Shown: positions 1 through 9,131, numbered from the stretch's first letter. The stretch: DNA of 64,000 nt from Roseibium sp. MMSF_3544 (GCF_030732845.1 NZ_JASHKA010000003.1:310001-374000), one strand, 5' to 3'. Translations and numbers: made by a program. Notes: generated from the sequence alone by a model not told the origin.

Positions 1-1061
1 TCCTCAAAATCCTGATCCGTTTCATCGGGAAAACCGACAATGAAATCACCCGACAGGGCGATATCGGGCGCGGCTTCGCGAATCCGGTCGATCAGGCGAA
101 AATAGTCGTCCCTGGTGTGGCGGCGGTTCATGGACTTCAGGATCTTGTCGGAGCCTGACTGCACCGGCAGATGCAGGTACGGCATCAGGCTCTTCAAATC
201 CCGATGTGCCTCGATCAGGTCGTCATCCATATCCCGCGGATGACTGGTGGTGTAGCGAAGCCGGTCCAACCCGTCGATCTCAGAAAGGTGCCGCAAAAGG
301 CGACCGAGGCCCCAGGTCGATCCGTCCGCCACCTGGCCATGGTAGGCATTCACATTCTGCCCGAGCAGCGTGACCTCACGCACACCGGAGGCCGCCATGC
401 GCTCTGCCTCAGCAACGATCTGCTCCACAGACCGCGAAACTTCCGCACCACGGGTATACGGCACAACGCAGAAGGTACAGAACTTGTCGCAGCCTTCCTG
501 AACCGTCAGGAACGCTGCCGGCGGCCGCTTCATGACGGTGTTTTCCGCGCGCTCCGACAGGTGGCCGAACTTCGCGTCGATGTCGAATTCCGTTTCGACA
601 ACCTTTTCACCCTGGCGCGCCTTGTCCAAAAGACCGGGGAGCTGGTGATAGCTTTGCGGGCCGACCACAAGGTCGACGATCGGGGCGCGTCTGGAGATTT
701 CCTCGCCTTCCGCCTGGGCGACACAGCCGGCAACACCAACCATCATGTCCTTGCCGGACTTTGCCCGCGCTTCCTTCACCTTCCGGATCCGGCCGAGTTC
801 GGAATAGACCTTTTCAGCCGCCTTTTCGCGGATGTGGCAAGTGTTCAGAATGACAAGGTCTGCTTCTTCCAGGTTTTCCGTGGATTCGAACCCTTCGGGC
901 GCCAGGACATCCGTCATCCGTTCACTGTCATAGACATTCATCTGGCAGCCATATGTGCGCACGAACACCTTGCGTGCGTTGCTGCCTGTGTCTGCCTTTC
1001 GACGCTGCTCTGAAACAGGGCCTTGGGTCTTTTCTAATTCTGCTTCCGGGCGGCTTGTCAT
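1..1061 (-). CDS. miaB: MiaB, tRNA-2-methylthio-N6-isopentenyladenosine synthase (C-terminus cut by window edge)
   Basis: This radical SAM methylthiotransferase adds the 2-methylthio group to isopentenyl-A37 of tRNAs. The minus-strand frame is open from position 1061 to the window edge, about 353 codons of a roughly 460-residue family, so the C-terminal TRAM region lies outside. The N-terminal UPF0004 part shows the first cluster cysteine in YGCQMN (about residues 37-42), then NTCHIRE and VGVAGC. The radical SAM cluster motif CDKFCTFC sits near residues 190-197. The ATG at 1061 is preceded by GAGGAG, which supports the start. It is the last visible gene of the minus-strand run tsaB-rimI-fur-plsC-miaB. 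Identification is secure. Confidence 0.96.
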   Translation of the reverse strand, partial: MTSRPEAELEKTQGPVSEQRRKADTGSNARKVFVRTYGCQMNVYDSERMTDVLAPEGFESTENLEEADLVILNTCHIREKAAEKVYSELGRIRKVKEARAKSGKDMMVGVAGCVAQAEGEEISRRAPIVDLVVGPQSYHQLPGLLDKARQGEKVVETEFDIDAKFGHLSERAENTVMKRPPAAFLTVQEGCDKFCTFCVVPYTRGAEVSRSVEQIVAEAERMAASGVREVTLLGQNVNAYHGQVADGSTWGLGRLLRHLSEIDGLDRLRYTTSHPRDMDDDLIEAHRDLKSLMPYLHLPVQSGSDKILKSMNRRHTRDDYFRLIDRIREAAPDIALSGDFIVGFPDETDQDFE

Positions 1062-1139
1062 TCGCTCCTCGTGGCCTTCATCTTTTGGCCGGCATGTCTT
1101 GGGTGTTGGGTCGCCGCAGCGCCTGTCAAGAAAGCAAGT

Positions 1140-1166
1140 GATCGGGTTCCTTACCCTTACCCGATC
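1140..1166. repeat. Inverted repeat between plsC and miaB
   Basis: Perfect 8-bp arms GATCGGGT and ACCCGATC surround an 11-nt loop in the 134-bp gap between plsC and miaB. There is no T-run on either strand, so it is not a convincing intrinsic terminator. It may be an mRNA processing or stability hairpin. Confidence 0.35.
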
Positions 1167-1195
1167 CCGCAAACAGGTTCACTGTTCGGCAGCAC

Positions 1196-2068
1196 TCAAA
1201 TTCTGGCGCCAGCTTTAGCGGGTTTTTCGTCGTTTGAGAAGAACTCGCTAGGCTCGATTTCGCTAGAATCTACGCTCTCGATCGGCTTTTGCATCAAAGC
1301 GGCGACCGTCATGGCCCGAACATCGTTTTCCAGCTGTCGCGTGAGCGCCTTGCGGTCCGTCGATCTGTCGACAAGAACGGGGTCACCCCAGGTCACGATC
1401 ACATCCAGCGCACCGCGCGTAAATATTCCCCAAAGATGGCCGGCAAGCTCCATGTCACCGTACCAGGCGACGTGCGGGCGATGCGCGCGGCCCATCGGCA
1501 AGCCGTAAAATCCCTGGTAGGCGACGGAGAGCGGCTGGACCCAGACTTTCGCACCGTCTTCTTCACCAAGCGCCCGCGTGGCCGCGCCCAGAAGGGCGGA
1601 CCGGAAGGGCAGCACGCCGTTGCCGTCATTGGACGTGCCTTCGGCAAACAGGACCATGGCATCACCCGCCGCCATGCGCTCGGCAATCTCGTCCGCCACC
1701 TGACCGGTTTCGGTCCGGCGTGTCCGGTTCACGAACACGGTCCTCTGGAGCTTTGCGAACAGGCCAAAAATCGGCCAGCCGGAAACCTCCGACTTGGCAA
1801 TGAACGACAGCGGGATCAGCGAGCCCAAAACCGTGATATCGACCCAGGAGGCGTGGTTGGCTGCGATCAGTAGCGGGCGATCCACGGTCGGCTTGCCGAC
1901 TTGTCTGATCTTGATACCGACAAGGCGTGTTGCGATCCGGTGCCAGATTTGCGGCAGATGCCTTTGGAGCCGCAGCTGCAGCTTGACCGCGATCCACTGC
2001 AAAGGGATAAGGACGAGCGAAACAAGCGTCAGGACAAAGATCAACCAGACGGCCTTGATTTCAGCCAT
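1196..2068 (-). CDS. plsC: 1-acyl-sn-glycerol-3-phosphate acyltransferase (PlsC family)
   Basis: Membrane acyltransferase that converts lysophosphatidic acid to phosphatidic acid in phospholipid synthesis. The 290-residue product starts with a hydrophobic membrane segment (about residues 7-30). It then has the catalytic NHASWVD (HX4D, about residues 71-77) and the FAEGTSND substrate-binding block (about 141-148), both in the usual spacing. I chose the ATG at 2068, which overlaps the end of the upstream Fur gene by 8 bases (ATGGCTGA), as expected for translational coupling. An in-frame ATG at 2095 would add nine residues. A homologue making ornithine lipids (OlsA) is a less likely alternative given this housekeeping context. 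Confidence 0.88.
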   Translation of the reverse strand: MAEIKAVWLIFVLTLVSLVLIPLQWIAVKLQLRLQRHLPQIWHRIATRLVGIKIRQVGKPTVDRPLLIAANHASWVDITVLGSLIPLSFIAKSEVSGWPIFGLFAKLQRTVFVNRTRRTETGQVADEIAERMAAGDAMVLFAEGTSNDGNGVLPFRSALLGAATRALGEEDGAKVWVQPLSVAYQGFYGLPMGRAHRPHVAWYGDMELAGHLWGIFTRGALDVIVTWGDPVLVDRSTDRKALTRQLENDVRAMTVAALMQKPIESVDSSEIEPSEFFSNDEKPAKAGARI

Positions 2069-2510
2069 CGCCTTTCTCACCCTTGGATGCTTCAAGCGGC
2101 ACCCCGTAAAGCTCGAGGCGGTGGTCGACCAGCTTGTAGCCCAGCTTTTTGGCGATAAACTCCTGCAAGGCTTCGATTTCCTCGCTCCGGAATTCGATCA
2201 CTCGGCCACTGCGCAGGTCGATCAGGTGATCGTGGTGCTCGTCGGGGACCGTTTCGTAACGCGAACGGCCATCCCTGAAGTCGTGCCGCTCGATCATGCC
2301 GGCATCTTCAAAGAGCTTGACGGTACGGTAGACGGTCGAGATCGAAATTCCCGCATCGATGGCGACGGCACGGCGATAGAGTTCTTCGACATCCGGGTGG
2401 TCATCGGACGCTTCTTCGATCACCGTTGCAATGATGCGGCGCTGCTCGGTCATGCGCATGCCCTTAGCAACGCACATTTCCGCCAGCGTTAATTGCCGCT
2501 CATCCGTCAT
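2061..2510 (-). CDS. fur: Fur-family metal-responsive regulator (Fur/Mur type)
   Basis: Metal-sensing DNA-binding repressor of 149 residues. The N-terminal winged helix-turn-helix (about residues 10-80) contains ISISTVYRTVKLFE. The metal-binding hinge shows HHDH (about 92-95) followed by the dimerisation domain. The C-terminal CxxC structural zinc pairs of enterobacterial Fur are absent; the only cysteine is near the N-terminus. This is usual for the manganese-responsive Mur branch of rhizobial Fur proteins, so the effector may be Mn rather than Fe. The frame is open for 70 codons upstream, but that stretch does not look like protein, so the ATG at 2510 is taken. It sits between rimI and plsC in one transcription unit. 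Confidence 0.88.
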   Translation of the reverse strand: MTDERQLTLAEMCVAKGMRMTEQRRIIATVIEEASDDHPDVEELYRRAVAIDAGISISTVYRTVKLFEDAGMIERHDFRDGRSRYETVPDEHHDHLIDLRSGRVIEFRSEEIEALQEFIAKKLGYKLVDHRLELYGVPLEASKGEKGDG

Positions 2511-2556
2511 TAAATTGCCGCCTGCTGCCTGACTGGAGTTTTCTTGACTACAGCGC

Positions 2557-3045
2557 TTAGCGAAGATCGATCCGCATGACAAGCGCCGTGCCGTCTCCCT
2601 CGCCGGCGCTGTAATAGCCTTTTCTTTGCCCCACCTCTCTGAAACCAAGACCTCGATAGAGCAGCAAGGCGGCCTCATTCGCTGCATCAACTTCCAGAAA
2701 CAGATGGCTGCAGCGTTCACCGTAGAGCCGAAACAGGCCGGCTTCCATCAGCTTCTTGCCAATACCGCGGCCACGCTGCCTCGGATGGACTGCAATGGTG
2801 ATGACTTCAGCTTCGTCGGCGACCTTGCGCAGGATCAGGAAGCCGAGCGGCGCACGGGTCCCGTACGGACTGGCGCGACGGGCGACAAGGATCGTCGTCC
2901 CTTCCTGAGCCTTCATCCGTGCAAGGTCTTCGGCATTCCATTTGTTCTTGAAGGATCCGGCGTGGATGTCGGCAATCTTCGGCAGATCCTCGTCCAGCGC
3001 CTCTTCCACAACCGGCGGCTGGGTCCAGAACCACCAGAAACTCAT
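2557..3045 (-). CDS. rimI: RimI, ribosomal protein S18-alanine N-acetyltransferase
   Basis: GNAT-fold acetyltransferase of 162 residues expected to acetylate the N-terminal alanine of ribosomal protein S18. The acetyl-CoA pyrophosphate loop QRGRGIGKK is at about residues 90-98. It is followed by the LFLEVDAANEAALLLYRGLGF stretch typical of RimI. Its start overlaps the tsaB stop by 4 bases, so the two are translationally coupled. The tsaB-rimI pairing is common across bacteria and supports the call over a generic GNAT protein. Confidence 0.9.
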   Translation of the reverse strand: MSFWWFWTQPPVVEEALDEDLPKIADIHAGSFKNKWNAEDLARMKAQEGTTILVARRASPYGTRAPLGFLILRKVADEAEVITIAVHPRQRGRGIGKKLMEAGLFRLYGERCSHLFLEVDAANEAALLLYRGLGFREVGQRKGYYSAGEGDGTALVMRIDLR

Positions 3046-3734
3046 TGCCGCTCAATCCTTCCCCTTGTCTGCGGCGTTGCATCGGGCGGCCGCAGGTATA
3101 GTGGCGACGGCGAGGAAACGACCGGATCGGCGATGAGACCCAGCTCGGCAACATCCCGAATACCCGGAAATCCGCTCCGGGAGATGATCTGTTCCTGCGG
3201 CAGGTTCAAAGCCGACGCAACCTTTTCCGCTGCCGATCCTGCCAACCTTATGCTCTGTGGCATCGTTGCCGCAAGATCGGAAAGCGTGCGCACTTCCGCG
3301 ACACCCATCGGATCGCCGGACGCGGTAAACTCCTGGCAATAGACCTCTTCACCCTTGCCCGTCAAAGACACGAGGATGGGCGCACCGTCATCACGCGGCG
3401 CGCAGGACCGGGCGATCGCGGCCAGCGTCGTGATGCCGACAACGGGCTTGCCGAGCACAAGACCGAAGCCCCTTGCAACGGCCAGACCCACGCGCAATCC
3501 GGTGAAGCTGCCGGGACCGACAGTGACTGCCACACGATCGAGTTCGGAAAAAGCTGTTGATGTCTCTGCCATGACCTCGCCGATCATGTCCATCAGCCTT
3601 TCCGCGTGACCCCGGCCGATTTCCTCGCCGCATGCCTCAAAGCAGGCGGTTTCCACACCGTTGTCGAGGACCGCGGCGGCGCAATTGGCAAGGGCAGTGT
3701 CTATCGCAAGTACACGCATTCCGGACAAGCTCAA
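3042..3734 (-). CDS. tsaB: TsaB, tRNA threonylcarbamoyladenosine biosynthesis protein
   Basis: ASKHA-fold partner of TsaD in making t6A37 of ANN-decoding tRNAs. The 230-residue protein opens with MRVLAIDTALANCAAAV and carries the family block GPGSFTGLR at about residues 73-81. An in-frame ATG at 3719, giving MRVLAIDT, matches the usual family N-terminus and may be the true start. The 3734 start adds five residues. It is the first gene of the run with rimI, fur, plsC and miaB, two of which (tsaB, miaB) modify tRNA position 37. Confidence 0.93.
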   Translation of the reverse strand: MSLSGMRVLAIDTALANCAAAVLDNGVETACFEACGEEIGRGHAERLMDMIGEVMAETSTAFSELDRVAVTVGPGSFTGLRVGLAVARGFGLVLGKPVVGITTLAAIARSCAPRDDGAPILVSLTGKGEEVYCQEFTASGDPMGVAEVRTLSDLAATMPQSIRLAGSAAEKVASALNLPQEQIISRSGFPGIRDVAELGLIADPVVSSPSPLYLRPPDATPQTRGRIERQ

Positions 3735-3845
3735 GGGTTTTTCTCTTCTTTCGCACTAACCCGGCAAGACGAAGAAGTCGAGCCGAGCTTTGGGCCTAAG
3801 TCCAATTGCGGGCTTGCGTTTCAAAAAGTTTATTGTGTGGGAATA

Positions 3846-3873
3846 CAAAAAGCCCGACGTGACCGCCGGGCCT
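3846..3873 (-). terminator. Intrinsic terminator of the Nfu-type gene
   Basis: On the minus strand an 8-bp GC-rich stem with one mismatch (GCCCGGCG / CGTCGGGC, loop about GTCA) is followed directly by a T-run. It lies about 45 bases downstream of the stop of the NifU-like gene and upstream of tsaB. Confidence 0.75.
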
Positions 3874-3917
3874 TTGAATTTACAGCGAAAAAATCCTGAT
3901 CCTTTAACAGACCCCCG

Positions 3918-4475
3918 TCAAATCGGGCGAACTTCCTCGACTTCCGGAACGAAATGCTTGAGGAGGTTCTGAATGCCGTGCTGCAATGTCGCAGTCGATG
4001 ACGGGCATCCTGCGCAGGCTCCACGCATGGACAGATAGACAATCCCTTCCTTGAAACCCTTGAAGGTGATGTCGCCGCCGTCTTGAGCAACTGCAGGCCG
4101 GACACGTGTTTCGAGGAGTTCCTTGATCGTGCTCACGGTCTCTTCCGTGCCTTCGTCAAAGAACTCGCCTTCCTCGATGTCCTCGACCTGACCGGCCGCC
4201 ATGACCGGCTGACCGGACATGAACTGTTCCATGATCACACCGAGAATGGCCGGCTTCATATGCTGCCAATCCGTGTCGTCTTTGGTCACGGTTACAAAGT
4301 CGTGACCGAAAAACACGGCAGCGACGCCCGGGACCTCAAACAACTTTTCCGCAAGTGGCGATGCACCCGCATCCGTCCTGGAGCGAAAGTCGTATGTGCC
4401 CTCCGGTAGCACGACGCGCCCCGGCAAGAATTTCAAAGTGGCCGGATTCGGAGTTGCTTCGGTTTGAATGAACAT
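3918..4475 (-). CDS. NifU/Nfu-type Fe-S cluster scaffold or carrier protein
   Basis: Iron-sulfur cluster scaffold or carrier that delivers clusters to apoproteins. The 185-residue protein has the Nfu N-terminal domain, opening MFIQTEATPNPATLKFLPGR, to about residue 90. An acidic linker follows (about 98-110). The NifU C-terminal domain has the cluster-binding CAGC pair (C154 and C157) in GACAGCPSST. This two-domain form without a SufA-like domain is the one usual in alphaproteobacteria and mitochondria. It is monocistronic, ending at an intrinsic terminator. No nif or suf genes are nearby. Confidence 0.92.
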   Translation of the reverse strand: MFIQTEATPNPATLKFLPGRVVLPEGTYDFRSRTDAGASPLAEKLFEVPGVAAVFFGHDFVTVTKDDTDWQHMKPAILGVIMEQFMSGQPVMAAGQVEDIEEGEFFDEGTEETVSTIKELLETRVRPAVAQDGGDITFKGFKEGIVYLSMRGACAGCPSSTATLQHGIQNLLKHFVPEVEEVRPI

Positions 4476-4663
4476 GTGCTTCGTCCTTGCGTTTTATCAA
4501 CGCGCCCTTGTCGCTGATGCCTTGCGCCTCTCCATCATCGCAAAACACCGATGAGTCCTTCTAACCCATCTGCTGAAAGTTTGGAATAGTTAAAAACTAG
4601 ATAGGCTCAGATTGCATGAGATCAAGTCTGCGGCGCAGATTCTCCTGAAGCTTCCGACTTGCC

Positions 4664-5158
4664 TCAGGCGAGCGCAGCTATGGAGTCGTCATCCAGGTTC
4701 CCGGGAACAATCGTCACCGGGATCGGAAACGTCCCAGCCGCCTTGCCTGCGACGGACGAGACCAGCGGTCCCGGCCCTTCCGTCCCGGTGCTGGCTGCCA
4801 GAACCAGAATCGCGATATCGGCATCCGCTTCGATCAGCTCGAGGATTTCCTCCGACTTGGCGCCTTCCCTGACCACCGTCTCAGGCTCGGTTCTTGCCAC
4901 CGACCTGACACGCTCGGCAGCTTTTGCCAGTGTGGTCTCGGCTTCTTCCAGCGCTTCTGCGCGCATGATGTCTTCAACGCCAAGCCAGTGCTGGAAGTCT
5001 CCGGGGGCGATTACAAAAACCAGCGTGACGACCCCACCGGTCCGAGCTGCCCTTTTTGCCGCATATACAATTGCCCTGTCGCACTCGGGCGTTTCGTCGA
5101 CCACGACCAGAAATTTCCGGCGGTGGCCTTCTTCGTTGCTTTTCCGAATAGCTACCAT
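4664..5158 (-). CDS. Universal stress protein (UspA family)
   Basis: Cytoplasmic stress-associated protein of about 164 residues. The Usp fold begins with KFLVVVDETPECDRAIVYAA and ends with a strand containing TIVPG. The late Gly-rich nucleotide-binding motif of ATP-binding Usp proteins (G-x2-G-x9-G) is not obvious, so ATP binding is uncertain. The start is ambiguous. The ATG at 5158 (MVAIRKS) is preferred because the N-terminal extension from the ATG at 5188 is not Usp-like; neither has a strong ribosome binding site. Its target process is not evident from its neighbours. Confidence 0.85.
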   Translation of the reverse strand: MVAIRKSNEEGHRRKFLVVVDETPECDRAIVYAAKRAARTGGVVTLVFVIAPGDFQHWLGVEDIMRAEALEEAETTLAKAAERVRSVARTEPETVVREGAKSEEILELIEADADIAILVLAASTGTEGPGPLVSSVAGKAAGTFPIPVTIVPGNLDDDSIAALA

Positions 5159-5240
5159 AAGCGCATGCTGCCACCGGTGCGCGCGCATCGCAAGCGGCGA
5201 TGTCGCCGCTCGCGCCAGGGTACGGACCCTAACCGCCCGG

Positions 5241-6545
5241 TTACAGGATGAACTTCGACAGATCGACGTTCTTGGCGAGGTCGCCGATGTTCTCTTTCAC
5301 GAATTCGGCTGTGATTTCAATCGTATCCCCGGAGCGATCCGGTGCCGTGAAGGAAATCTCGTCAAGGATGCGCTCCATGACGGTTTGAAGACGTCGCGCA
5401 CCTATGTTTTCAACAGACGCGTTGAGGTCAACTGCAACGGAGGCAATTTCCTCGATGGCGTCCTGGGTGAAGCTTAGCGTCACCTCTTCCGTTTCCATCA
5501 GGGCAACATACTGCTTGATCAGGCTGGCTTCCGGCTCCGTCAGGATAGCCTGGAAGTCGTCCTTGTTGAGCGCACGCAGTTCGACCCGGATGGGCAACCT
5601 TCCCTGAAGCTCCGGCAGGAGATCCGACGGCTTGGCCACGTGAAACGCACCGGAGGCGATGAACAGGATATGGTCGGTCTTGACCGGTCCGTGTTTGGTG
5701 GACACGACCGTGCCTTCGATCAGCGGAAGGAGGTCCCGCTGGACGCCTTCACGGGAAACGTCCGCACCGGCACGTCCCTCGCGCGCGCAGATCTTGTCGA
5801 TCTCGTCCAAAAAGACGATGCCGGAGTTTTCGACAAGAGCGATCGCTTCCTCAACGACCTTGTCTTCATCGAGCAACTTGTCGGATTCCTCGTTGATCAG
5901 CAGCTCGTAACTGTCGCGTACGGACGTCCTCTTGGTCTTGGTCTGTCCACCAAAGGCCTTGCCAAGGAGGTCCGACATGTTCATCACGCCGACGCTTGCA
6001 CCGGGCATGCCCGGAAGATCGAAGCTGGGCATCTGGGCCTGCGCCCGGACTTCGACCTCGATCTCCTTTTCATCCATTTCACCATCGCGCAGTTTCGTGC
6101 GGAAGCTTTCCCGTGTCGCCGGGCTGGCATTTGAACCAACAAGGGCGTCAAGCACACGCTCTTCAGCCAGCACATGCGCCTTGGCTTTCACCTCTTCGCG
6201 CTTCTTGTCGCGCACCAGCGTAATGCCCGCTTCCACGAGATCGCGGACGATCTGTTCCACGTCGCGGCCAACATAACCAACCTCGGTGAACTTGGTGGCT
6301 TCCACCTTCGTGAACGGTGCGTTGGCCAGCTTGGCAAGGCGGCGCGAAATCTCGGTCTTGCCGACACCGGTCGGTCCGATCATGAGAATGTTCTTGGGCA
6401 GAACCTCCTCGCGCATCTGGCCTTGTAGCTGCTGACGGCGCCAACGGTTGCGCAGGGCAATCGCCACCGCACGTTTGGCGTCTTTCTGGCCAACAATATA
6501 GCGGTCGAGCTCGGATACGATCTCGCGCGGAGAAAAATCGGTCAT
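5241..6545 (-). CDS. hslU: HslU, ATPase subunit of the HslUV protease
   Basis: AAA+ unfoldase (ClpY) that feeds proteins to the HslV peptidase. The 434-residue product has Walker A GPTGVGKT (57-64), the pore loop GYVGRD (90-95), an inserted I domain (about 110-240) and Walker B VFLDEIDK (244-251). It ends in the LSKFIL tail that docks into HslV. It is the last gene of the hslV-GNAT-hslU unit, starting 3 bases after the GNAT stop. The heat-shock-type promoter is upstream of hslV. Confidence 0.98.
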   Translation of the reverse strand: MTDFSPREIVSELDRYIVGQKDAKRAVAIALRNRWRRQQLQGQMREEVLPKNILMIGPTGVGKTEISRRLAKLANAPFTKVEATKFTEVGYVGRDVEQIVRDLVEAGITLVRDKKREEVKAKAHVLAEERVLDALVGSNASPATRESFRTKLRDGEMDEKEIEVEVRAQAQMPSFDLPGMPGASVGVMNMSDLLGKAFGGQTKTKRTSVRDSYELLINEESDKLLDEDKVVEEAIALVENSGIVFLDEIDKICAREGRAGADVSREGVQRDLLPLIEGTVVSTKHGPVKTDHILFIASGAFHVAKPSDLLPELQGRLPIRVELRALNKDDFQAILTEPEASLIKQYVALMETEEVTLSFTQDAIEEIASVAVDLNASVENIGARRLQTVMERILDEISFTAPDRSGDTIEITAEFVKENIGDLAKNVDLSKFIL

Positions 6546-6548
6546 TGT

Positions 6549-7067
6549 TTAAGACACGCCTTCCGTATTCATGTGTTCCATAAGCAGACTGTCATCCGTC
6601 TTGCCGAGGAGGTCCGGCATTTCCCGGAAACCGGCTTTGCGGTAGGCCTTGACCGCCCTTTGATTGGTCGGGTCGGGATCAATAATGATCCGTTCGTAGC
6701 CATCCTGCCGCAACTTGTCGACAAACGCCTGCAATACTCTTGTTCCAATTCCCCTGGACAGGTCCTTTTCGTCGGCGATCGACAGGTCGACCCCGACGGC
6801 TTCGCGTGGCAGCAATTCGAGCCACGGATACTCCTGAACCCAGTCGGTGCCCAGCTGATCCTTTACGAACCAAACCTGGATGTAGCCCATGTCCGTTCCG
6901 TCGAGCTGGAAGATGAAAGGCAACGTGGTGTCTCGCCCTTCAATCATATCCCTGACGTAGCTAAGCTCTTCTTCAGGGTCGCCCCACCACTCGCGCCAAT
7001 GCGGCCTCGCCATCCAGTCGGCGAGCAGCGGCAGATTTTCTGAGGTCAGCGGCTGGAACGTTATCAT
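6549..7067 (-). CDS. GNAT acetyltransferase of the AAC(6')-like branch, inside the hslVU unit
   Basis: A 172-residue acetyltransferase with the acetyl-CoA loop RGIGTR (about 105-110) and the IIIDPDPTNQRAVKAYRKAGF stretch. The N-terminal half (WMARPHWREWW, then IQVW) resembles aminoglycoside 6'-N-acetyltransferases and the related siderophore/lysine acetyltransferase fold. Gaps are 3 bases to hslU and 6 bases to hslV, so it is clearly co-transcribed with the heat-shock protease. A real drug-resistance role cannot be inferred; a protein or metabolite substrate is equally possible. Confidence 0.85.
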   Translation of the reverse strand: MITFQPLTSENLPLLADWMARPHWREWWGDPEEELSYVRDMIEGRDTTLPFIFQLDGTDMGYIQVWFVKDQLGTDWVQEYPWLELLPREAVGVDLSIADEKDLSRGIGTRVLQAFVDKLRQDGYERIIIDPDPTNQRAVKAYRKAGFREMPDLLGKTDDSLLMEHMNTEGVS

Positions 7068-7073
7068 GGCCTG

Positions 7074-7634
7074 TCAATCGGCCGTTTCCAGCACTTCAAC
7101 GGTCACACTCGCATTGGTGTAAACACAGATCTCCGCCGCGACGGCCATCGCCTTGCGGGCAATGGTCTCGGCGTCGTAATCGGTGTCGGCCAATGCTCTG
7201 CCGGCGGCAAGTGCATAGTTGCCGCCAGACCCGATGCCCATGACGCCGCCTTCCGGTTCAAGGACATCTCCTGTGCCGGTCAGCACGAGTGAGACATTCT
7301 TGTCGGCAACCAGCATCATCGCTTCAAGGCGGCGCAGATATCGGTCCGTACGCCAGTCCTTCGCCAGTTCGACACATGCCCGCATCAGCTGACCCGGATA
7401 CTGCTCCAGTTTTGCCTCAAGGCGCTCGAACAAGGTGAATGCATCGGCGGTCGCACCGGCAAAGCCTGCGATCACCTCACCCTTGGCCAACGGCCTCACC
7501 TTGCGTGCGGAATGCTTGATCACGGTCTGGCCGAGGGACACCTGGCCATCACCTGCAATGACAACCTTACCGCCCTTGCGCACCATCATGATCGTCGTCC
7601 CGTGCCACTGGGCCGGTTCGCGCGTTTCGCTCAT
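7074..7634 (-). CDS. hslV: HslV, peptidase subunit of the HslUV protease
   Basis: Proteasome-like Ntn peptidase (ClpQ) of 186 residues. The catalytic threonine is T13 in HGTTIMMV, so a 12-residue propeptide must be removed. [13 protein letters not shown] follows in the family pattern. It is the promoter-proximal gene, preceded by a sigma-32-like promoter at 7683-7713, then a GNAT gene and hslU. Identification is secure. Confidence 0.98.
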   Translation of the reverse strand: MSETREPAQWHGTTIMMVRKGGKVVIAGDGQVSLGQTVIKHSARKVRPLAKGEVIAGFAGATADAFTLFERLEAKLEQYPGQLMRACVELAKDWRTDRYLRRLEAMMLVADKNVSLVLTGTGDVLEPEGGVMGIGSGGNYALAAGRALADTDYDAETIARKAMAVAAEICVYTNASVTVEVLETAD

Positions 7635-7682
7635 TCATTCCTCTTGGGTTTTCTCGTTAGTATGTTTTTCAATGCTGCCGCC

Positions 7683-7713
7683 CTATGTAGGCGGGGTTTC
7701 CGGCTTTTCCAAG
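7683..7713 (-). promoter_or_regulatory. Sigma-32 (RpoH)-type promoter of hslV
   Basis: On the minus strand CTTGGA and CCTACATAG are separated by 16 bases, about 50 bases upstream of the hslV start. This matches the alphaproteobacterial RpoH pattern (CTTG, then a CYTAT-T-type -10). The dnaK promoter has the same spacing. Confidence 0.6.
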
Positions 7714-7778
7714 CCGTGTGTCAAGTAAGCCGGATACGACATTCGATTAAAAGGATGGAAACCTTCAGGGTATGGAGC

Positions 7779-8354
7779 CTAGTGAGACAGCTCGATCCTG
7801 GTGGCCCTCAAGAGTGCATCCACAAGCTTGTCGAGTTGACCGCTGACCCGTTCATCGGTCAGTTCGTCTCTCTCGTCAAAGGCTCCTGAAGCGCGCGGGA
7901 CTGAGACCATTTGCGGCAGCACCAGAGCACCCAGGCCAACCTCCAGAACCGTGCGCATGCCGATCAGGCCGCGCATTCCACCAAAGCCGCCCGGTGACGC
8001 CGCACCGAGCGTAAACACCTTGTTTCGGAAGGGTTCGCCCGGCTCCTTGACACGGCTGATCCAATCCAGGGTGTTCTTCAAAAGCGGTGTTACACCGGCA
8101 TTGTATTCCGGGCATGAAATGAACAGGCCGTCGTGGCCAGCAAAAAGCCGATGCAGTTTACCGGCGTTTTCCGGAACGCCGTGCGTGTCTTCCAGATCGC
8201 CGTCATAGACCGGCAGCGGATAGTCCTTTAGCGAAAAATGCGTCACGTCCGCATCGAGGATCGAAAGCCGCTTGGCTGCAAGCGCCGCCAGCTTCGCGTT
8301 ATGCGATCCGCTGCGCACTGATCCGGAGAAAACGAGTATCTTTGGATTGCGCAT
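7779..8354 (-). CDS. NADPH-dependent FMN reductase family protein
   Basis: Flavodoxin-fold reductase of 191 residues. The FMN phosphate-binding loop is FSGSVRSGSHNAKL (about residues 9-22). The second flavin-contact region is SCPEYNAGVTPLLKNTLDW, where P-E-Y-N is the family signature, and a later Gly-rich loop follows (SPGGFGGMRG). These proteins reduce flavins, quinones, azo dyes or chromate; the natural substrate is unknown. It is a single gene between hslV and pmtA with its own spacing on both sides. Confidence 0.88.
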   Translation of the reverse strand: MRNPKILVFSGSVRSGSHNAKLAALAAKRLSILDADVTHFSLKDYPLPVYDGDLEDTHGVPENAGKLHRLFAGHDGLFISCPEYNAGVTPLLKNTLDWISRVKEPGEPFRNKVFTLGAASPGGFGGMRGLIGMRTVLEVGLGALVLPQMVSVPRASGAFDERDELTDERVSGQLDKLVDALLRATRIELSH

Positions 8355-8468
8355 AGACGGCCACCTGCTTCTTCAACCAAACTCCAAACCAACGGCTCGG
8401 GACGTCACCGTCGCAGAACCGCAAGGTTGAAGATAGGGGTCCTTCAGAAACAAAAAAGAGGCGCGGGT

Positions 8469-9131
8469 TCAGTGTCCCTTGCGGTAAACCCAGACCCTTG
8501 CCGGGGGCAGGTTTTTCCAAACCCAGTCTGAGCTGTAGATCGAGACACCCCGGCTGGCTGGCTTGACCGGCGCCGTCAGGCCGTAGGAAAACTGAATGAA
8601 AGGTGCGCCAGGCTTGAGCAGACGCAATGCTTCTTCAAGAAGAGCCCGCCGGACCGGTTCAGGCCGCGTCAAAAGCGGAAGCGAGGAAACGACACCGTCG
8701 AGCGCATGATTTTCCTGTTTTTCTTCTGACAGAAAAGCACCCGTGTTGCGGAGCGTTTCTTCCAATGCATAGGCATCGCCCTGAAGGACCGGAAGCCCGG
8801 GATATCGAAGGCTCAGAAGCTCGCAGAATTCGGCGCTATACTCGATTACGTTGAGGTGGCGATGCGCAAAACCGCGATCGATCAGGGCCTTGGTGACAAC
8901 GCCGGTTCCAGGCCCGAGTTCAACAACGCGGGAATGGGGCCGCGGTGTCAGGTAAGATGCCATTCTGGCCGCCAGATCCGGGCCTGATGGTGAAACCGCT
9001 CCTGTACGCAGGGGATTTTGCGCCCAGGACCGGATAAATTTCATTTCATCCAGGACCTTGGTTCGCACAGCATTCGCCTTGTCGAGCTTCTCCCGAATGC
9101 GCTCGACACGAATGGCGTTTCGTTTCAGCAT
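8469..9131 (-). CDS. pmtA: Phospholipid N-methyltransferase, PmtA-like
   Basis: SAM-dependent methyltransferase of 220 residues, probably methylating phosphatidylethanolamine stepwise to phosphatidylcholine at the inner membrane face. SAM motif I is ELGPGTG (about 71-77), followed by NVIEYSAEF and SSLPLL. A basic N-terminal helix (about 1-25) could bind lipid. The WAQNPLRTGAVSPSG segment is typical of rhizobial-type PmtA and related rRNA-dimethylase-like enzymes. Location beside dnaJ matches PmtA in rhizobia, from memory. A generic class I methyltransferase is the alternative. Confidence 0.72.
   Translation of the reverse strand: MLKRNAIRVERIREKLDKANAVRTKVLDEMKFIRSWAQNPLRTGAVSPSGPDLAARMASYLTPRPHSRVVELGPGTGVVTKALIDRGFAHRHLNVIEYSAEFCELLSLRYPGLPVLQGDAYALEETLRNTGAFLSEEKQENHALDGVVSSLPLLTRPEPVRRALLEEALRLLKPGAPFIQFSYGLTAPVKPASRGVSIYSSDWVWKNLPPARVWVYRKGH

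Noticed and set aside
171..1013. Long plus-strand open frame of about 280 codons
   Set aside because: It is antisense to miaB, whose radical SAM and Fe-S motifs are clear on the minus strand. It has no domain and an unusual composition.
6549..7067. Aminoglycoside resistance gene
   Set aside because: The fold branch is similar, but the housekeeping operon context makes a native role more likely. Resistance would need testing.
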